A stretch of DNA of 64,000 nt from Streptomyces sp. NBC_00483 (GCF_036013745.1 NZ_CP107880.1:9300001-9364000), one strand, 5' to 3'; counted from the first letter of the stretch, positions 42,765 to 52,052 are shown. A program made the numbers and translations. Notes: generated by a model from the letters alone, not told the origin.

Positions 42765-43069
42765 AGCCGCTCCCCCTTGCCCCCGTGAGAATGCGGCGCC
42801 CTTTTTGGAGGCTAGCAGCGGTTCCGTTCCCGGGCGCCGGGCCGAACGGCCCCTGCTTTCGGGGTGGTCAGAGCCCGGCGCGAGGAGCCAGGACCCCTCC
42901 GAACAGGGGCTCGCATCAGGGGTGTGACGGTGCCCCTGGAGCCCCGGGAGCTGCGGCTCGTACGGAGACGGCGGTACGCGGACGGGACGGGGGAGCGTAG
43001 CGCGAACCCGCCCGGCCAGGGCCGTCCTGGGGCCTGCCGTTTGGACCAGGCCCCGTGGCGTACGCCGGA
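42765..43069. other. 305-bp intergenic region upstream of the CHAT cassette
   Basis: No convincing gene on either strand. It should hold the promoter of the four-gene cassette (reading minus), and near its low-coordinate end a short less GC-rich patch (CCCTTTTTGGAGGCTAG, about 42800-42816). The high-coordinate end holds a hairpin after the MFS gene. Confidence 0.5.
43029..43054 (-). terminator. Hairpin after the MFS gene
   Basis: GGGGCCTG (43029-43036) pairs perfectly with CAGGCCCC (43047-43054) around a 10-nt loop, 16 nt beyond the MFS stop on the minus strand. No T-run follows. Confidence 0.6.
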
Positions 43070-44353
43070 CTAACAGTCCGAGAGGGAGTCCCGCTTCGTG
43101 TCCGGAGTACCTGCCGCGCGGCGGGGCGACGGGGGAGTGGCCGACCGGCCACCGGGCCGGAGTGTCAGGGCCGCCGCGATCGCCGTCGCCACCGCCATCA
43201 CGAGGAAGCCTGCGGAGAACGTGGCCACTTGGGCGGCGAGACCCAGCAGGAGCGAGCCGAGGCCGGTGCCCGCGTCGAAGCCGATGTTCCAGGCGACGGA
43301 GGTGGTGTGTCGGTGCTCCGTGCCCGCGCGGTTGAGCGCCTGCACGAGGGTGAGACTCTGCAGCCCTCCGTACGCCGCCCCCAACAGCAGGAGTCCACCA
43401 AGCAGGGCTGGGAGGACGGCAGGAGCGGAACGGACGGACCAGGCGACGAGGACGAGGCCGGCGCACGACGCAAGCAGCAGGCCGAAGTTGAGTGGCCGGG
43501 TGCTGATCCTGTCCGCCAGGACGCCGCAGCTCCAGCGGGTCACCGCCGCGGTCGCCGTGAAGGTGATCAGCGCCCCGGCGGCTGCCCCTGGTGTGCCGGC
43601 GAACTGCGGGGTGAAGGTCAGGATCGCGCCCCCGGCCACCGTCACGAGCAGCAACAGGGTCACCGGCATCAGGATGCGCCTCAGCGTGGCCCCCGTCGCC
43701 GTAGAGGGAGAAGGAGGGCCGGGAGCGGAGGGCCCGGGAGCAGGGGTGTCGGCGTTGGCGTCGAGGGCGCGTCCCAGGGCGGGAGTGAAGGGCAGGGCCA
43801 GCACGGGGAGGATGCCGCACGCGAGGATCGCGGGCAGGGCGAACGCCGCGACGAGGGCCGGCGCCGCCGGGGTCAGCACCAACTGGGGCAGCGCGATCGA
43901 CAGGCCGTACACGCCGATGGCCGCGCCCTGACGGCCGCGCGGGGCCAGTGCCGCCACGGCGGTGGCACCGCACACGGTCATGATGCCGAAGCCCGCCCCG
44001 CGCAGCGCCGTGGTGGCCAGGATCGGCCACAGGTTGTCGCTGAGGGCCTGCAGAGGCGCGGGCAGACCGAGCAGCAGGGCGCCGAGGGCGAACGTGCGCG
44101 ACCACCCCAGCTTGCGGAGCGTGGCCTTGACGCAGAGCTGGGAGGCGACCGTCATGGCGATCAGGACGGCGGTGACGAGTCCGGCGCCGAACTCGTCGGC
44201 CCCTCCGTCCAGGGCCCACTGCGGGGATACGGGCAGCAGCAGCGCGAACCCCGAGAAGCAGCAGAGCACCACCGTCATCAGGGGCGGGATGCCGGGCGAC
44301 CGTATGACGGACGGTTTCGTTCCCTTGACGGACGGTCTCGTTCCTTCAGCCAT
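43070..44353 (-). CDS. Major facilitator superfamily exporter
   Basis: The 427-aa membrane protein has about 12 hydrophobic segments, a central cytoplasmic Pro/Ala-rich loop (TPAPGPSAPGPPSPSTATG) and a motif-A variant GVLADRISTRPLNFG in the second half. It resembles the CynX/AraJ-type MFS exporters. The N-terminus has a short duplication (GTRPSVKGTKPSV). GAGGA precedes the ATG at 44353. Probably co-transcribed with the EamA gene upstream. Confidence 0.86.
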   Translation of the reverse strand: MAEGTRPSVKGTKPSVIRSPGIPPLMTVVLCCFSGFALLLPVSPQWALDGGADEFGAGLVTAVLIAMTVASQLCVKATLRKLGWSRTFALGALLLGLPAPLQALSDNLWPILATTALRGAGFGIMTVCGATAVAALAPRGRQGAAIGVYGLSIALPQLVLTPAAPALVAAFALPAILACGILPVLALPFTPALGRALDANADTPAPGPSAPGPPSPSTATGATLRRILMPVTLLLLVTVAGGAILTFTPQFAGTPGAAAGALITFTATAAVTRWSCGVLADRISTRPLNFGLLLASCAGLVLVAWSVRSAPAVLPALLGGLLLLGAAYGGLQSLTLVQALNRAGTEHRHTTSVAWNIGFDAGTGLGSLLLGLAAQVATFSAGFLVMAVATAIAAALTLRPGGRSATPPSPRRAAGTPDTKRDSLSDC

Positions 44354-44358
44354 GCAAC

Positions 44359-44481
44359 TCAGTCCTCTTTTCCGTCGGGCTGGCGGGACAAGGATGAGCG
44401 TAGTTCTGCCGACGGACCTCGTGGTGGGTCAGGGTTCAAAGCATCTCGAGCATTACGTAGACGCAGCATCTCGATCTTCAC
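44359..44481 (-). CDS. Doubtful 40-codon ORF between EamA and MFS genes
   Basis: A GTG at 44481 overlaps the EamA stop (GTGA) and the ORF ends 5 nt before the MFS ATG, which looks like a coupled gene. Against it: codon third-position GC is only about half, far below neighbours, there is no clear ribosome site, and a 25-bp tandem repeat lies inside it, out of frame. Perhaps a spacer with a regulatory role. Confidence 0.22.
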   Translation of the reverse strand: MKIEMLRLRNARDALNPDPPRGPSAELRSSLSRQPDGKED

Positions 44482-44487
44482 GTAGAC
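44438..44487. repeat. Two tandem 25-bp repeats upstream of the MFS gene
   Basis: On the minus strand both copies start GTCTACGT and end TCGAGATGCT plus two bases (44487-44463 and 44462-44438); about 21 of 25 positions agree. The period is not a multiple of three and the sequence is unusually AT-rich for the region, so a protein-binding function fits better than coding. Confidence 0.8.
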
Positions 44488-45362
44488 CCGGCGGATCGGG
44501 CGGCGCGACGCACCGACCACACACCGGCCAGGACGATCAACGCGGCCGCCCCGAGCTGGCGCCCCGTCAACTCCTCGTGCAGCAGCACGAAACCGATGCC
44601 GGCCGCCACGGCGGGGCTCAGCGCGAGCAGCACACCGAAGGCACGGGCGTCGATGCGCCGCAGCACCGTCATGTCCAGCGAGTACGGGATCAGCGAGGAC
44701 AGCAGCGCCACAAGGAGCCCGGTGAACAGGACGGAAGGGTGGGCCGCCACCCGGTCGCCGTCGGTGACGGCGGTGACCGGGGTCAGCACGCAGGCGCCGA
44801 CGGCGAGCGCCAGCGTCAGCCCCGTCCAGTCGGGGAACAGCCGCCCGACCCGCCGGCTCAGGACCACATACCCGGCCCGGCACACCGCGGCGGCGCCTCC
44901 CAGGAGGAGCCCGGCGGCGGGCAGCGAGGCGCCGGGCGCCGCCAGCAGCAGTACGCCCGCCAGGGCCAGCAACGCCACCACGAGATGCTCGATCCGGCGG
45001 GACAGGGCGATCGACAGGGCCAGCGGGCCGAGCAGTTCGAGTGTCGCGGCCACGCCGATCGGGAGCCGGCTGATGGCCTGGAAGTAGGCCAGATTCATGG
45101 CCGCGAGGACCAGGCCGAGCGCGACGGCCGCGCGCCACTGCGGGGCCGTGATCCCCCGCAGCCGCGGCCGGACGAGCAGCCACAGGACCACGGCGGCGAA
45201 GAACAGCCGCATACCGGCCAGCGCCGTGGGACCCGCGGACGCGTACGCCCCCTTGGCGACCGCGGACCCCACCTGGAGGCTGGCGATCTGGGCCAGCATC
45301 AGCACCGGCGCCGTCGCGGCTCCCCGCGACCGCGGTCGGGGATCCTCCACTGCCGCGCCCAT
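44478..45362 (-). CDS. EamA/RhtA-family drug/metabolite exporter
   Basis: The 294-aa protein has ten hydrophobic segments in two EamA repeats: VLMLAQIASLQVGSAVAKGAY, LRLFFAAVVLWLL-type second helix, GLVLAAMNLAYFQAISRLPIGVAATLELLGPL, and in the second repeat FGVLLALSPAVAAGIGFVLLHEELTGRQ, the family's most conserved part. RhtA relatives export threonine/homoserine and other amphipathic amino acids. The ATG at 45362 follows GGAGGA; an ATG at 45458 lies in the divergent promoter. Divergent from the CGNR-domain gene. Confidence 0.9.
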   Translation of the reverse strand: MGAAVEDPRPRSRGAATAPVLMLAQIASLQVGSAVAKGAYASAGPTALAGMRLFFAAVVLWLLVRPRLRGITAPQWRAAVALGLVLAAMNLAYFQAISRLPIGVAATLELLGPLALSIALSRRIEHLVVALLALAGVLLLAAPGASLPAAGLLLGGAAAVCRAGYVVLSRRVGRLFPDWTGLTLALAVGACVLTPVTAVTDGDRVAAHPSVLFTGLLVALLSSLIPYSLDMTVLRRIDARAFGVLLALSPAVAAGIGFVLLHEELTGRQLGAAALIVLAGVWSVRRAARSAGST

Positions 45363-45447
45363 CGGAGTCCTCCACACGTTCGGCACCGCCCTCCGGCCGC
45401 CGACGCGCGTCGGCACCGCTCGCCTCACACGGTGCTGTAATGCTCTT

Positions 45448-45987
45448 ATGCACTTCAATCATTACGGCGGCGAGGCCGCCCGGCTGGCCGCCGACCTGGT
45501 CAACCTGACGGAGACACCACGCCCCGAGGACCTGGAGACACTGCTCGCCGCGCACGGCGTCGTGAACCGTGCACTCACCACCGCGCAGGCCGAGTCGACC
45601 TGGGACTGGAGCCGGCGCCTGGCCGTGTGTTTCGGGCGACAGGACCTCGAAGAGCGGTGCCACGCGGTCAACGAACTGCTCGCGGATGCCTCGAGCAGCC
45701 CCCGGATCTCCCTGCACGACGGGCAGCCCCACCTGCACTACAGCGCCATCGGCGCCGACCCGGCCGCACACATCCGCGCCGTCACCGCGGCCGGACTCGC
45801 CTACGTCATCTGCTCCGCCGACGCCGACCGCCTCGGCCGCTGCGCACGCCGGAGCTGCGCCCTGGCCTTCGTCGACACCTCCCGCAACGGCCGCCGCGCC
45901 TACTGCTCGGTGCGCTGCGCCAACAACGACGCCGTGGCCCGGCACCGCGATCGGGGTCGCGCATCACAAGACAGAACACATTCCTAA
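45448..45987 (+). CDS. CGNR zinc-finger (ABATE-type) regulator
   Basis: The 179-aa protein has an N-terminal helical ABATE-like domain (HYGGEAARLAADLVNL...) and a C-terminal treble-clef zinc finger: CARRSCALAFVDTSRNGRRAYCS then VRCANNDAVARHR. The four Cys ligands are present; the name-giving CGNR is CANN here. Such proteins are stress-induced putative regulators, often paired with an EamA exporter as here, and probably control the divergent exporter gene. Confidence 0.88.
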   Translation: MHFNHYGGEAARLAADLVNLTETPRPEDLETLLAAHGVVNRALTTAQAESTWDWSRRLAVCFGRQDLEERCHAVNELLADASSSPRISLHDGQPHLHYSAIGADPAAHIRAVTAAGLAYVICSADADRLGRCARRSCALAFVDTSRNGRRAYCSVRCANNDAVARHRDRGRASQDRTHS

Positions 45988-46053
45988 CACGAGGGGTGTT
46001 GTGTTTGAGGGGTCCGCTGTTAGCTTGTCGGGCGACGGCAGGAAGGAAACGCT

Positions 46054-46878
46054 GTGAGCCCCGATGAAGTCCCCACGGGTTCAGCAGAGTTGCTGAACCC
46101 ACAGGCGCGCCAGGAGCGCATCCGTGACCGGGTGCTCGAGCTGGGCTCGGCCCGCATCGAGGACCTGGCGCGCGAGCTGGGGGTCAGTGTGATGACGATC
46201 CACCGCGACCTGGACCGTCTCGCCGACGAGGGGTGGCTCCGCAAGACGCGCGGGGCGGCCACGGCCCAGCAGTCCGTGCTCTTCGAGAGCAACGTCCGCT
46301 ACCGGACGACCCAGCAGGGCGAGGCCAAGAAGGCGCTGGCCGGCGCCGCCCTGGAGCACATCGACCGCGGTCAGGCGATCCTGCTGGACGACAGCACCAC
46401 GTCCCTCGCCCTCGCCCGCGCGCTGCCCGAGAGCGGACCGCTCACCGTCATCACCAACTTCCTCGCCATCGTCAACGCCCTTGCGGGCCGCCCCGGCATC
46501 GAGCTGATCTCGCTCGGCGGCAGCTACGACCCGCACTACGACGCCTTCCAGGGCATGGCGACCTGCGACCACATCAAACCCCTGCGCGCCGACACCGTGT
46601 TCATCTCGACCTCGGCGGTTGCGGACGGCCACTGCTACCACCAGTCGCAGGAGGCGATCCTGGTCAAGCGGGCGCTCCTGGAGGCCGCCCAGCGCCGGAT
46701 CCTGCTCGTCGACCACACCAAGTTCCGGAAACGGGCCCTGCACCGGGTCGCCCCGCTCAGCGATTTCGACCTCGTGATCGTCGACGACCGCATCTCCCGG
46801 GCCGAGTTGGAGGCGCTGCGCGAGGACGGCGTCACCGTGCAGGTCGCCGCCCTGCGGCCGGGACCGCCCGAGTCCTGA
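46054..46878 (+). CDS. DeoR-family regulator of the polyol operon
   Basis: The 274-aa protein has an N-terminal DeoR helix-turn-helix (RQERIRDRVLELGSARIEDLARELGVSVMTIHRDLDRLADEGWLRKTRGAA) and a C-terminal sugar-phosphate-sensing domain (DDSTTSLALARALPESGPLTVITNFLAIV; DHTKFRKRALHRVAPL). DeoR proteins respond to phosphorylated intermediates of the pathway they control. The GTG at 46054 follows AAGGA. It is first in a same-strand series with dehydrogenase, permease, kinase and isomerase, so a tetrulose phosphate is a likely inducer. Confidence 0.92.
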   Translation: MSPDEVPTGSAELLNPQARQERIRDRVLELGSARIEDLARELGVSVMTIHRDLDRLADEGWLRKTRGAATAQQSVLFESNVRYRTTQQGEAKKALAGAALEHIDRGQAILLDDSTTSLALARALPESGPLTVITNFLAIVNALAGRPGIELISLGGSYDPHYDAFQGMATCDHIKPLRADTVFISTSAVADGHCYHQSQEAILVKRALLEAAQRRILLVDHTKFRKRALHRVAPLSDFDLVIVDDRISRAELEALREDGVTVQVAALRPGPPES

Positions 46879-46880
46879 GC

Positions 46881-46960
46881 CACCCCGAACCACCGTGGCC
46901 CACCCCGAGCCACCGTGCTCCACCCAGAACCGCGGTGCTCCACCCCGAGCCACCGTGATC
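46881..46960. repeat. Four tandem 20-bp repeats between DeoR and dehydrogenase genes
   Basis: Units at 46881, 46901, 46921 and 46941 follow CACCCCGAGCCACCGTGNTC with one to four changes; a degenerate fifth continues to about 46980. Unit length is two helical turns, so proteins bound to each copy would sit on one DNA face. Confidence 0.9.
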
Positions 46961-47040
46961 CCACCGGATCCACCCCCACGGATCCGTGTCCCCCAACCGC
47001 ATCTCATCCGCGCAAGAGCCGACTGCCAATGGAGGTAGTA

Positions 47041-48150
47041 GTGATCAGTGTGCCGAAGCGAATGCAGGCCGTGGTAGTCCACGGGCCCGAGGACTATCGC
47101 CTCGAGGAAGTCGACGTCCCCACACCGGGTCCCGGCGAACTGCTGTTGCGGACCGAGGCGGTGGGGGTGTGCGCGAGCGACCTCAAGTGCTACCACGGCG
47201 CCCCCAAGTTCTGGGGCGACGAGAACCGCCCGGCATGGGCGCAGCGCGGCATCATCCCAGGTCACGAGTTCGTCGGCGTGGTGGTCGCGGGCGACGACGC
47301 CGCGCTTGCCGCCCAGCAGGTGAGCGTCGGTGACCGCATCGCGTGCGAGCAGATCGTGCCGTGCGAGGAGTGCCGCTACTGTCGGCGCGGTCAGTACTGG
47401 ATGTGCGGCCCGCACGACATGTTCGGCTTCCGCAACCACCACGGCGCCATGGCGCAGTACATGGTGATTCCGCCGAAGGCCCGCGCCCACAAGGTCTCGC
47501 ACGACCTCGCGCCGCACCACGCCGCGTACGCGGAGCCGCTGTCCTGCGCGCTGCACGCGGTGGAGCGCGCCGACATCCACTTCGAGGACGTCGTGGTGGT
47601 CGCCGGCTGCGGGCCGATCGGCCTGGGCCTCATCGCGGGCGCGCGGCAGAAGAACCCGCTCAAGATCATCGCGCTCGACCTGGACGACAACAAGCTCGAA
47701 CTGGGCCGCCGTACGGGCGCCGACATCGTCCTCAACCCCGCCAAGGAAGACGTCGTCGCACGCGTCAAGGAGATGACCGACGGCTACGGCGCCGACGTCT
47801 ACCTGGAGGGCACCGGCGCGACGCCCGCGGTCGCACAGGGCCTCAACCTGCTGCGCAAGCTGGGCACGTACGTCGAGTACTCGGTCTTCGGCTCGGACGT
47901 CACGGTCGACTGGTCGATCATCTCCGACGACAAGGAACTCGACGTCCGCGGCGCCCACTTGGGCCCGCACTGCTGGCCCGCGGCGATCCGCCTCCTGGAG
48001 GAGGGAAAGGTGCCGGTCGACGACATCTGCACCCACCAGTTCGGCCTGGCCGACTTCCAGAAGGCGCTCGACCTGGTCGCCGACACCTCCGGTGCCTCCG
48101 TGAAGGTGTCCATCCTGCCGAACGCCGAGTCCGACGCGGTGATCGCGTGA
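47041..48150 (+). CDS. Zinc-dependent polyol dehydrogenase (erythritol/threitol type)
   Basis: Medium-chain dehydrogenase of 369 aa. Catalytic zinc ligands Cys44 (GVCASDLK), His75-Glu76 (GHEF) and the AEPLSC Glu (165); structural zinc Cys108, 111, 114 and 122; Rossmann GCGPIGLG (189-196). The closing WSIISDDKELDVRGAHLGPHCWP resembles the erythritol/L-threitol dehydrogenase group. With the kinase and isomerase downstream it should oxidise a C4 polyol to erythrulose. The GTG at 47041 follows GGAGG (47031-47035); the ATG at 47029 has no site. Confidence 0.88.
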   Translation: MISVPKRMQAVVVHGPEDYRLEEVDVPTPGPGELLLRTEAVGVCASDLKCYHGAPKFWGDENRPAWAQRGIIPGHEFVGVVVAGDDAALAAQQVSVGDRIACEQIVPCEECRYCRRGQYWMCGPHDMFGFRNHHGAMAQYMVIPPKARAHKVSHDLAPHHAAYAEPLSCALHAVERADIHFEDVVVVAGCGPIGLGLIAGARQKNPLKIIALDLDDNKLELGRRTGADIVLNPAKEDVVARVKEMTDGYGADVYLEGTGATPAVAQGLNLLRKLGTYVEYSVFGSDVTVDWSIISDDKELDVRGAHLGPHCWPAAIRLLEEGKVPVDDICTHQFGLADFQKALDLVADTSGASVKVSILPNAESDAVIA

Positions 48151-49481
48151 CGGCGGCGGCCACCGGGGCCGTGAAGGCCCCCGAGACCCGGCTCGACCGC
48201 ATGGGCATACCCCACTCGCTGCGCTGGGGCTTCGTCGCCGTCCTGGTCTTCATGACCGGCAACGGCACCGAGTCCAACTTCATCGCCCCGCACATCGAGC
48301 ACGTCCTGGGCAGCACCACCGCGACGGCCAGCACCATCATCTCCATGTACGGCGTGTCCGTACTGGTCGGCAGCTACCTCTCCGGAGCCCTCACCGACCT
48401 GTGGGGCCCGCGGCGGGTCATGCTGCTCGGCACCGTGGTGTGGGTCGTGTTCGAGGCGCTGTTCCTGGCGGGCCTCGCCTCCGGCAGCATGCCCATGGTC
48501 TTCCTGACCTACTTCCTGCGTGGCTTCGGCTACCCGCTGTTCGCGTTCGCCTTCCTGGTGTGGGTGAACCTCGTATCACCGAAGGAGCGCAACGGCGCCG
48601 CGGTCGGCTGGTTCTACGTCATGTTCACCGGCGGACTGCCCACGCTGGGCTCGCTGTTCGCACTCGGCATGATCCCGGCGTTCGGCGGTTCGACCGGCGG
48701 CGAGACGGGCGCCATGGCGGCCTCGACGGCGCTGGTGGTGATCGGTTTCCTGATCGCCCGGTTCGCCGTCAAGGAGCCGCACGGATCGCAGCGGGTGGCC
48801 CCGGCCGACAAGTCGTCCTTCGAAGTCCTGTCTGCAGGAGTGCGCCTGACGGCACATCAGCCCAAGGTCCTTATGGGCTTCCTCGTGCGGCTCATCAACA
48901 CCGCGCCCCAGTACGGCATGTTCATCATCCTGCCCGGAGTGATCGCGGACGACCGCGGCTGGGGACAGAGCCGCTGGCTCACCATGACCGTCCTCGTCTA
49001 CGCGACGAACATCCTCGTCAACGCCCTGTTCGGCGCCATCGGCGACCGCTGGGGCTGGCGCCGCACCGTGCAGTGGTTCGGTGTGTTCGGCTCCTCCATC
49101 GGCCTGCTCGCCTGGTGGTACGTGCCGCAGATGGTGCCCGCCGGTTCCACCTGGGGCTTCTGGGTGTCCGTCGTCGCGGGCTGTGTGTTCGGCTGTCTGC
49201 TCGCCGGGTTCGTACCGATGGGCGCGATCATGCCGGCGCTCGTGCCGGCGGAGTTCAAGGGCGCGGCCATGGCCATGTACACCACGGCGGCCGGTGGTGC
49301 CTCGTTCCTCGGCTCCGCGGTGGTCGCGGCCGTGCTCTCCGTCGGCCTCGGCAACGCAGGAGTGGTGTGGGCGTTCGTCGTGCTGTACGGCGCGGCCTTC
49401 GTGATGGTCTCGTTCCTCAACGTGCGCCAGAGCGAGCCCAGTTCAGAGGAGGAGCAGGCCGGAGCCGTCATGGCCCGCTGA
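48147..49481 (+). CDS. MFS polyol permease, RbtT/DalT/CsbX type
   Basis: The 444-aa membrane transporter has about 12 segments. The start GIPHSLRWGFVAVLVFMTGNGTESNFIAPHI and the loop GALTDLWGPRRVMLLG match the ribitol/arabinitol permease family; a second conserved part is QYGMFIILPGVIADDRGWGQSRWL. It imports the polyol for the dehydrogenase. The GTG overlaps the dehydrogenase stop by GTGA. Confidence 0.88.
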   Translation: MTAAATGAVKAPETRLDRMGIPHSLRWGFVAVLVFMTGNGTESNFIAPHIEHVLGSTTATASTIISMYGVSVLVGSYLSGALTDLWGPRRVMLLGTVVWVVFEALFLAGLASGSMPMVFLTYFLRGFGYPLFAFAFLVWVNLVSPKERNGAAVGWFYVMFTGGLPTLGSLFALGMIPAFGGSTGGETGAMAASTALVVIGFLIARFAVKEPHGSQRVAPADKSSFEVLSAGVRLTAHQPKVLMGFLVRLINTAPQYGMFIILPGVIADDRGWGQSRWLTMTVLVYATNILVNALFGAIGDRWGWRRTVQWFGVFGSSIGLLAWWYVPQMVPAGSTWGFWVSVVAGCVFGCLLAGFVPMGAIMPALVPAEFKGAAMAMYTTAAGGASFLGSAVVAAVLSVGLGNAGVVWAFVVLYGAAFVMVSFLNVRQSEPSSEEEQAGAVMAR

Positions 49482-49539
49482 CCTGCCCCCGACCGCGTAC
49501 CGACGCGCGACGCACCGTAGTTGTTTTGGAGGTTCTCTC

Positions 49540-51300
49540 GTGACCAGACTCTTCGACGACCCGGCGAACTTCGCCGAGGACCAACTGGCCGGCTTTCTCG
49601 ACCTGTACGCGGACCGGTTGCGCGGAGTGCCCGGAGGTGTCGTCGCGCACCGCGGCGAACAGCCACAGGTGGCGGTCGTCATCGGCGGCGGCTCGGGCCA
49701 CTACCCGGCCTTCTGCGGAACGGTCGGACCGGGCATGGCCCACGGCGCGGTGGTGGGCAACGTCTTCACCTCGCCGTCGGCCACCCAGGTCTACTCGGTC
49801 GCGAAGGCCGCCGACCAGGGAAGGGGAGTGATCCTCAGCTTCGGCAACTACGCCGGGGACGTGCTCAACTTCCGGATCGCCGCGGAGCGTCTCAACGCCG
49901 AGGGCATCGACACCCGGATCGTGATCGTCACCGACGATGTGGCGTCGGCCGAGGAAGAGTGCAAGCGCCGAGGCATCGCGGGTGACTTCACGGTCTTCAA
50001 GGTGATGGGCGCGGCGGCGGCAGAGGGCCTCGACCTCGACGAGGTGGAACGCCTCGGCCGCGCCGCCAACGCCGCGACGCGCAGCCTGGGCGTGGCCTTC
50101 TCCGGCTGTACGCTGCCGGGCGCGGGGGAGCCGCTCTTCGAGGTACCCGAGGGACACCTGGGCCTCGGCCTCGGCATCCACGGCGAGCCCGGCATCGAGG
50201 ACGTACCGATGCTGAAGGCCGACGAGTTGGCGGCGCTCCTCGTGGAACGCGTCCTCCAGGAGGCACCCGCCTCCTCGAGCCGCCGAGTGGGCGCGATCCT
50301 GAACGGCCTCGGCGCCACCAAGTACGAGGAGCTCTTCCTGCTCTGGGGCCGGGTGTCCGCGCGACTGCGGGAGCGCGGGATCGAGATCGTCGACCCCGAG
50401 GCGGGCGAGCTGGTGACCAGCCTCGACATGGGTGGCTGCTCGCTCACCCTGATGTGGCTGGACGAGGACCTCGAGCCGCGCTGGCGCGCCGACGCCTACA
50501 CCCCGGCGTACCGCAAGGCACGCGCACCGCTGACCGGCCTGCACGCCGCCGACGCGAACGGCGGCGCGGCGGCCGTCACCGAAATCCCCGAATCATCCCC
50601 CGCAGCAAGGGAGTTGGCGGACGACATACGCACGGCCCTCTCCGCCATCCACCGCACGATGGTGGACAACGAGGAGGAACTGGGCCGCATCGACGCGGTC
50701 GCCGGAGACGGCGACCACGGCCGCGGAATGGTCCGGGGCGCCCGGTTCGCCTCGGAGCGGGCCGAGCAGGCTAGCCGGGAGGCCGGCGCCGGATGGCTGC
50801 TGCGACAGGCGGGCCAGTCCTGGGCCGAGTACGCGGGCGGCACCTCGGGTGTGCTCTGGGGCGCGGCACTGGAGGCGTTCGGACGCTCACTGGACGACGG
50901 GGCGGAGTCCTACACGGCCGCCGATGTCGCCACGGGCGTACGGGCGTTCGCCGACGCGATCGGCGACCTGGGCCGGGCGGCACCGGGCGACAAGACCATG
51001 CTCGACGCCCTGCTCCCGTTCGCCGACACACTGCAAGAGGCAACGGACTCCGGCGTCGACCCGGCCGAGGCCTGGCGCGCGGCGGCGGAGGCGGCGACCC
51101 ACGCCGCCGAGGCGACGAAGGACCTGCGCCCCAAGATCGGCAGGGCCCGACCGCTCGCGGAGCGCAGCCTGGGCACACCCGACGCGGGAGCGACCTCGCT
51201 GGCCCTGATCGTGACGGCGCTGGCCAAGCCGCCGCACGCACAGGGCCGGACACACGATCAGACACACGAACAGAACCGACAGGGAGTGACAACGGCATGA
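49540..51300 (+). CDS. Dihydroxyacetone-kinase-family protein, DhaK-DhaL fusion (erythrulose kinase candidate)
   Basis: The 586-aa ATP-dependent ketose kinase. DhaK part (1-335): [30 protein letters not shown], and the substrate-binding His214 in GIHGEPG. DhaL part (about 365-575): [15 protein letters not shown] (metal/ATP loop), [12 protein letters not shown] and [11 protein letters not shown] single-chain DhaK-DhaL uses ATP directly rather than a PTS donor. In known erythritol/threitol pathways such kinases phosphorylate erythrulose. The GTG at 49540 follows GGAGG. Its stop overlaps the isomerase ATG. Confidence 0.93.
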   Translation: MTRLFDDPANFAEDQLAGFLDLYADRLRGVPGGVVAHRGEQPQVAVVIGGGSGHYPAFCGTVGPGMAHGAVVGNVFTSPSATQVYSVAKAADQGRGVILSFGNYAGDVLNFRIAAERLNAEGIDTRIVIVTDDVASAEEECKRRGIAGDFTVFKVMGAAAAEGLDLDEVERLGRAANAATRSLGVAFSGCTLPGAGEPLFEVPEGHLGLGLGIHGEPGIEDVPMLKADELAALLVERVLQEAPASSSRRVGAILNGLGATKYEELFLLWGRVSARLRERGIEIVDPEAGELVTSLDMGGCSLTLMWLDEDLEPRWRADAYTPAYRKARAPLTGLHAADANGGAAAVTEIPESSPAARELADDIRTALSAIHRTMVDNEEELGRIDAVAGDGDHGRGMVRGARFASERAEQASREAGAGWLLRQAGQSWAEYAGGTSGVLWGAALEAFGRSLDDGAESYTAADVATGVRAFADAIGDLGRAAPGDKTMLDALLPFADTLQEATDSGVDPAEAWRAAAEAATHAAEATKDLRPKIGRARPLAERSLGTPDAGATSLALIVTALAKPPHAQGRTHDQTHEQNRQGVTTA

Positions 51301-51800
51301 CGGACCGGCTGCGTCTGGTCGTCGGCTGCGACGACGCCGGCTTCGAGTACAAGGAGCGCATCAAGGCCGACCTCCAGGCCGACCCGCGCGTCTCCGAGGT
51401 ACTCGACGTCGGCGTGGAGGCCGACGGCACGACCGCCTACCCGCACATCGGCGTGGCCGCGGCCCGCCTCGTCGCCGAGGACCGCGCCGACCGTGCCCTG
51501 CTCATCTGCGGCACGGGCCTCGGCGTGGCGATCTCCGCGAACAAGGTGCCAGGCATCCGCGCGGTGACCGCCCACGACGTGTACTCCGTGGAACGCTCGG
51601 TGAAGAGCAACAACGCGCAGGTGCTGTGCATGGGCCAGCGCGTGGTCGGCCTCGAACTGGCCCGCAAACTCACCTCCGAGTGGCTGGAACACCGCTTCGA
51701 CCCGGCCAGCTCCTCGGCGGAGAAGGTGGCGGCACTGAGCCGATATGAGGCGGATCCCGGCGGGGCGGCTCCGGAGGGGGTGGGGTTCACGGAGTGCTGA
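51297..51800 (+). CDS. RpiB/LacA-family sugar-phosphate isomerase (erythrulose-phosphate type)
   Basis: The 167-aa enzyme has the RpiB fold: [28 protein letters not shown] with the active-site Cys in ICGTG, and [26 protein letters not shown]. In ribose-5-phosphate isomerase B the first motif is normally DHAG; here the His is Asp. That agrees with a different substrate, such as D-erythrulose 4-phosphate, as the operon suggests. The ATG overlaps the kinase stop by ATGA. Last gene of the operon. Confidence 0.9.
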   Translation: MTDRLRLVVGCDDAGFEYKERIKADLQADPRVSEVLDVGVEADGTTAYPHIGVAAARLVAEDRADRALLICGTGLGVAISANKVPGIRAVTAHDVYSVERSVKSNNAQVLCMGQRVVGLELARKLTSEWLEHRFDPASSSAEKVAALSRYEADPGGAAPEGVGFTEC

Positions 51801-51992
51801 GGAGGGACGGCGATGGACGCCGAATGGACGTCCTCACGCGTCCCGCGTCACGCGCGTAATCCGCTCCTCCGCCGCAGAGTTGACGGTGCGTGACACCAAG
51901 CCGCCCATCGATGCCCTTGGATGCCCCCTCCCATCCGAGACGTCGGAAATCTTCCTCGCGGACAGTCGCCGAACACGGGACATGCCGCCGCG

Positions 51993-52022
51993 GGACGCCG
52001 GACGCGGAGGCGTCCGGCGTCC
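51993..52022 (+). terminator. Perfect 13-bp hairpin
   Basis: GGACGCCGGACGC (51993-52005) and GCGTCCGGCGTCC (52010-52022) are exact complements around a GGAG loop. Placed between the polyol operon and the binding-protein gene, it is probably the operon's terminator, though nearly 200 nt after the stop. Confidence 0.7.
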
Positions 52023-52052
52023 TTGACGTGCGATCGGACGCCTCTCTACCGT
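52023..52052 (+). promoter_or_regulatory. Possible housekeeping promoter of the binding-protein gene
   Basis: TTGACG (52023-52028), an 18-bp spacer and TACCGT (52047-52052). The -35 is near consensus, the -10 is weak. It starts directly after the hairpin. Confidence 0.35.

Noticed and set aside
41934..44219. A 761-codon frame joining the first cassette gene to sequence across the MFS gene
   Set aside because: The upstream part is antisense-frame shadow of the MFS gene; a clear ATG with GGGGGAG lies at 42764.
46881..46980. CRISPR-like array
   Set aside because: The 20-bp units are directly adjacent with no unique spacers, so this is a simple tandem repeat.
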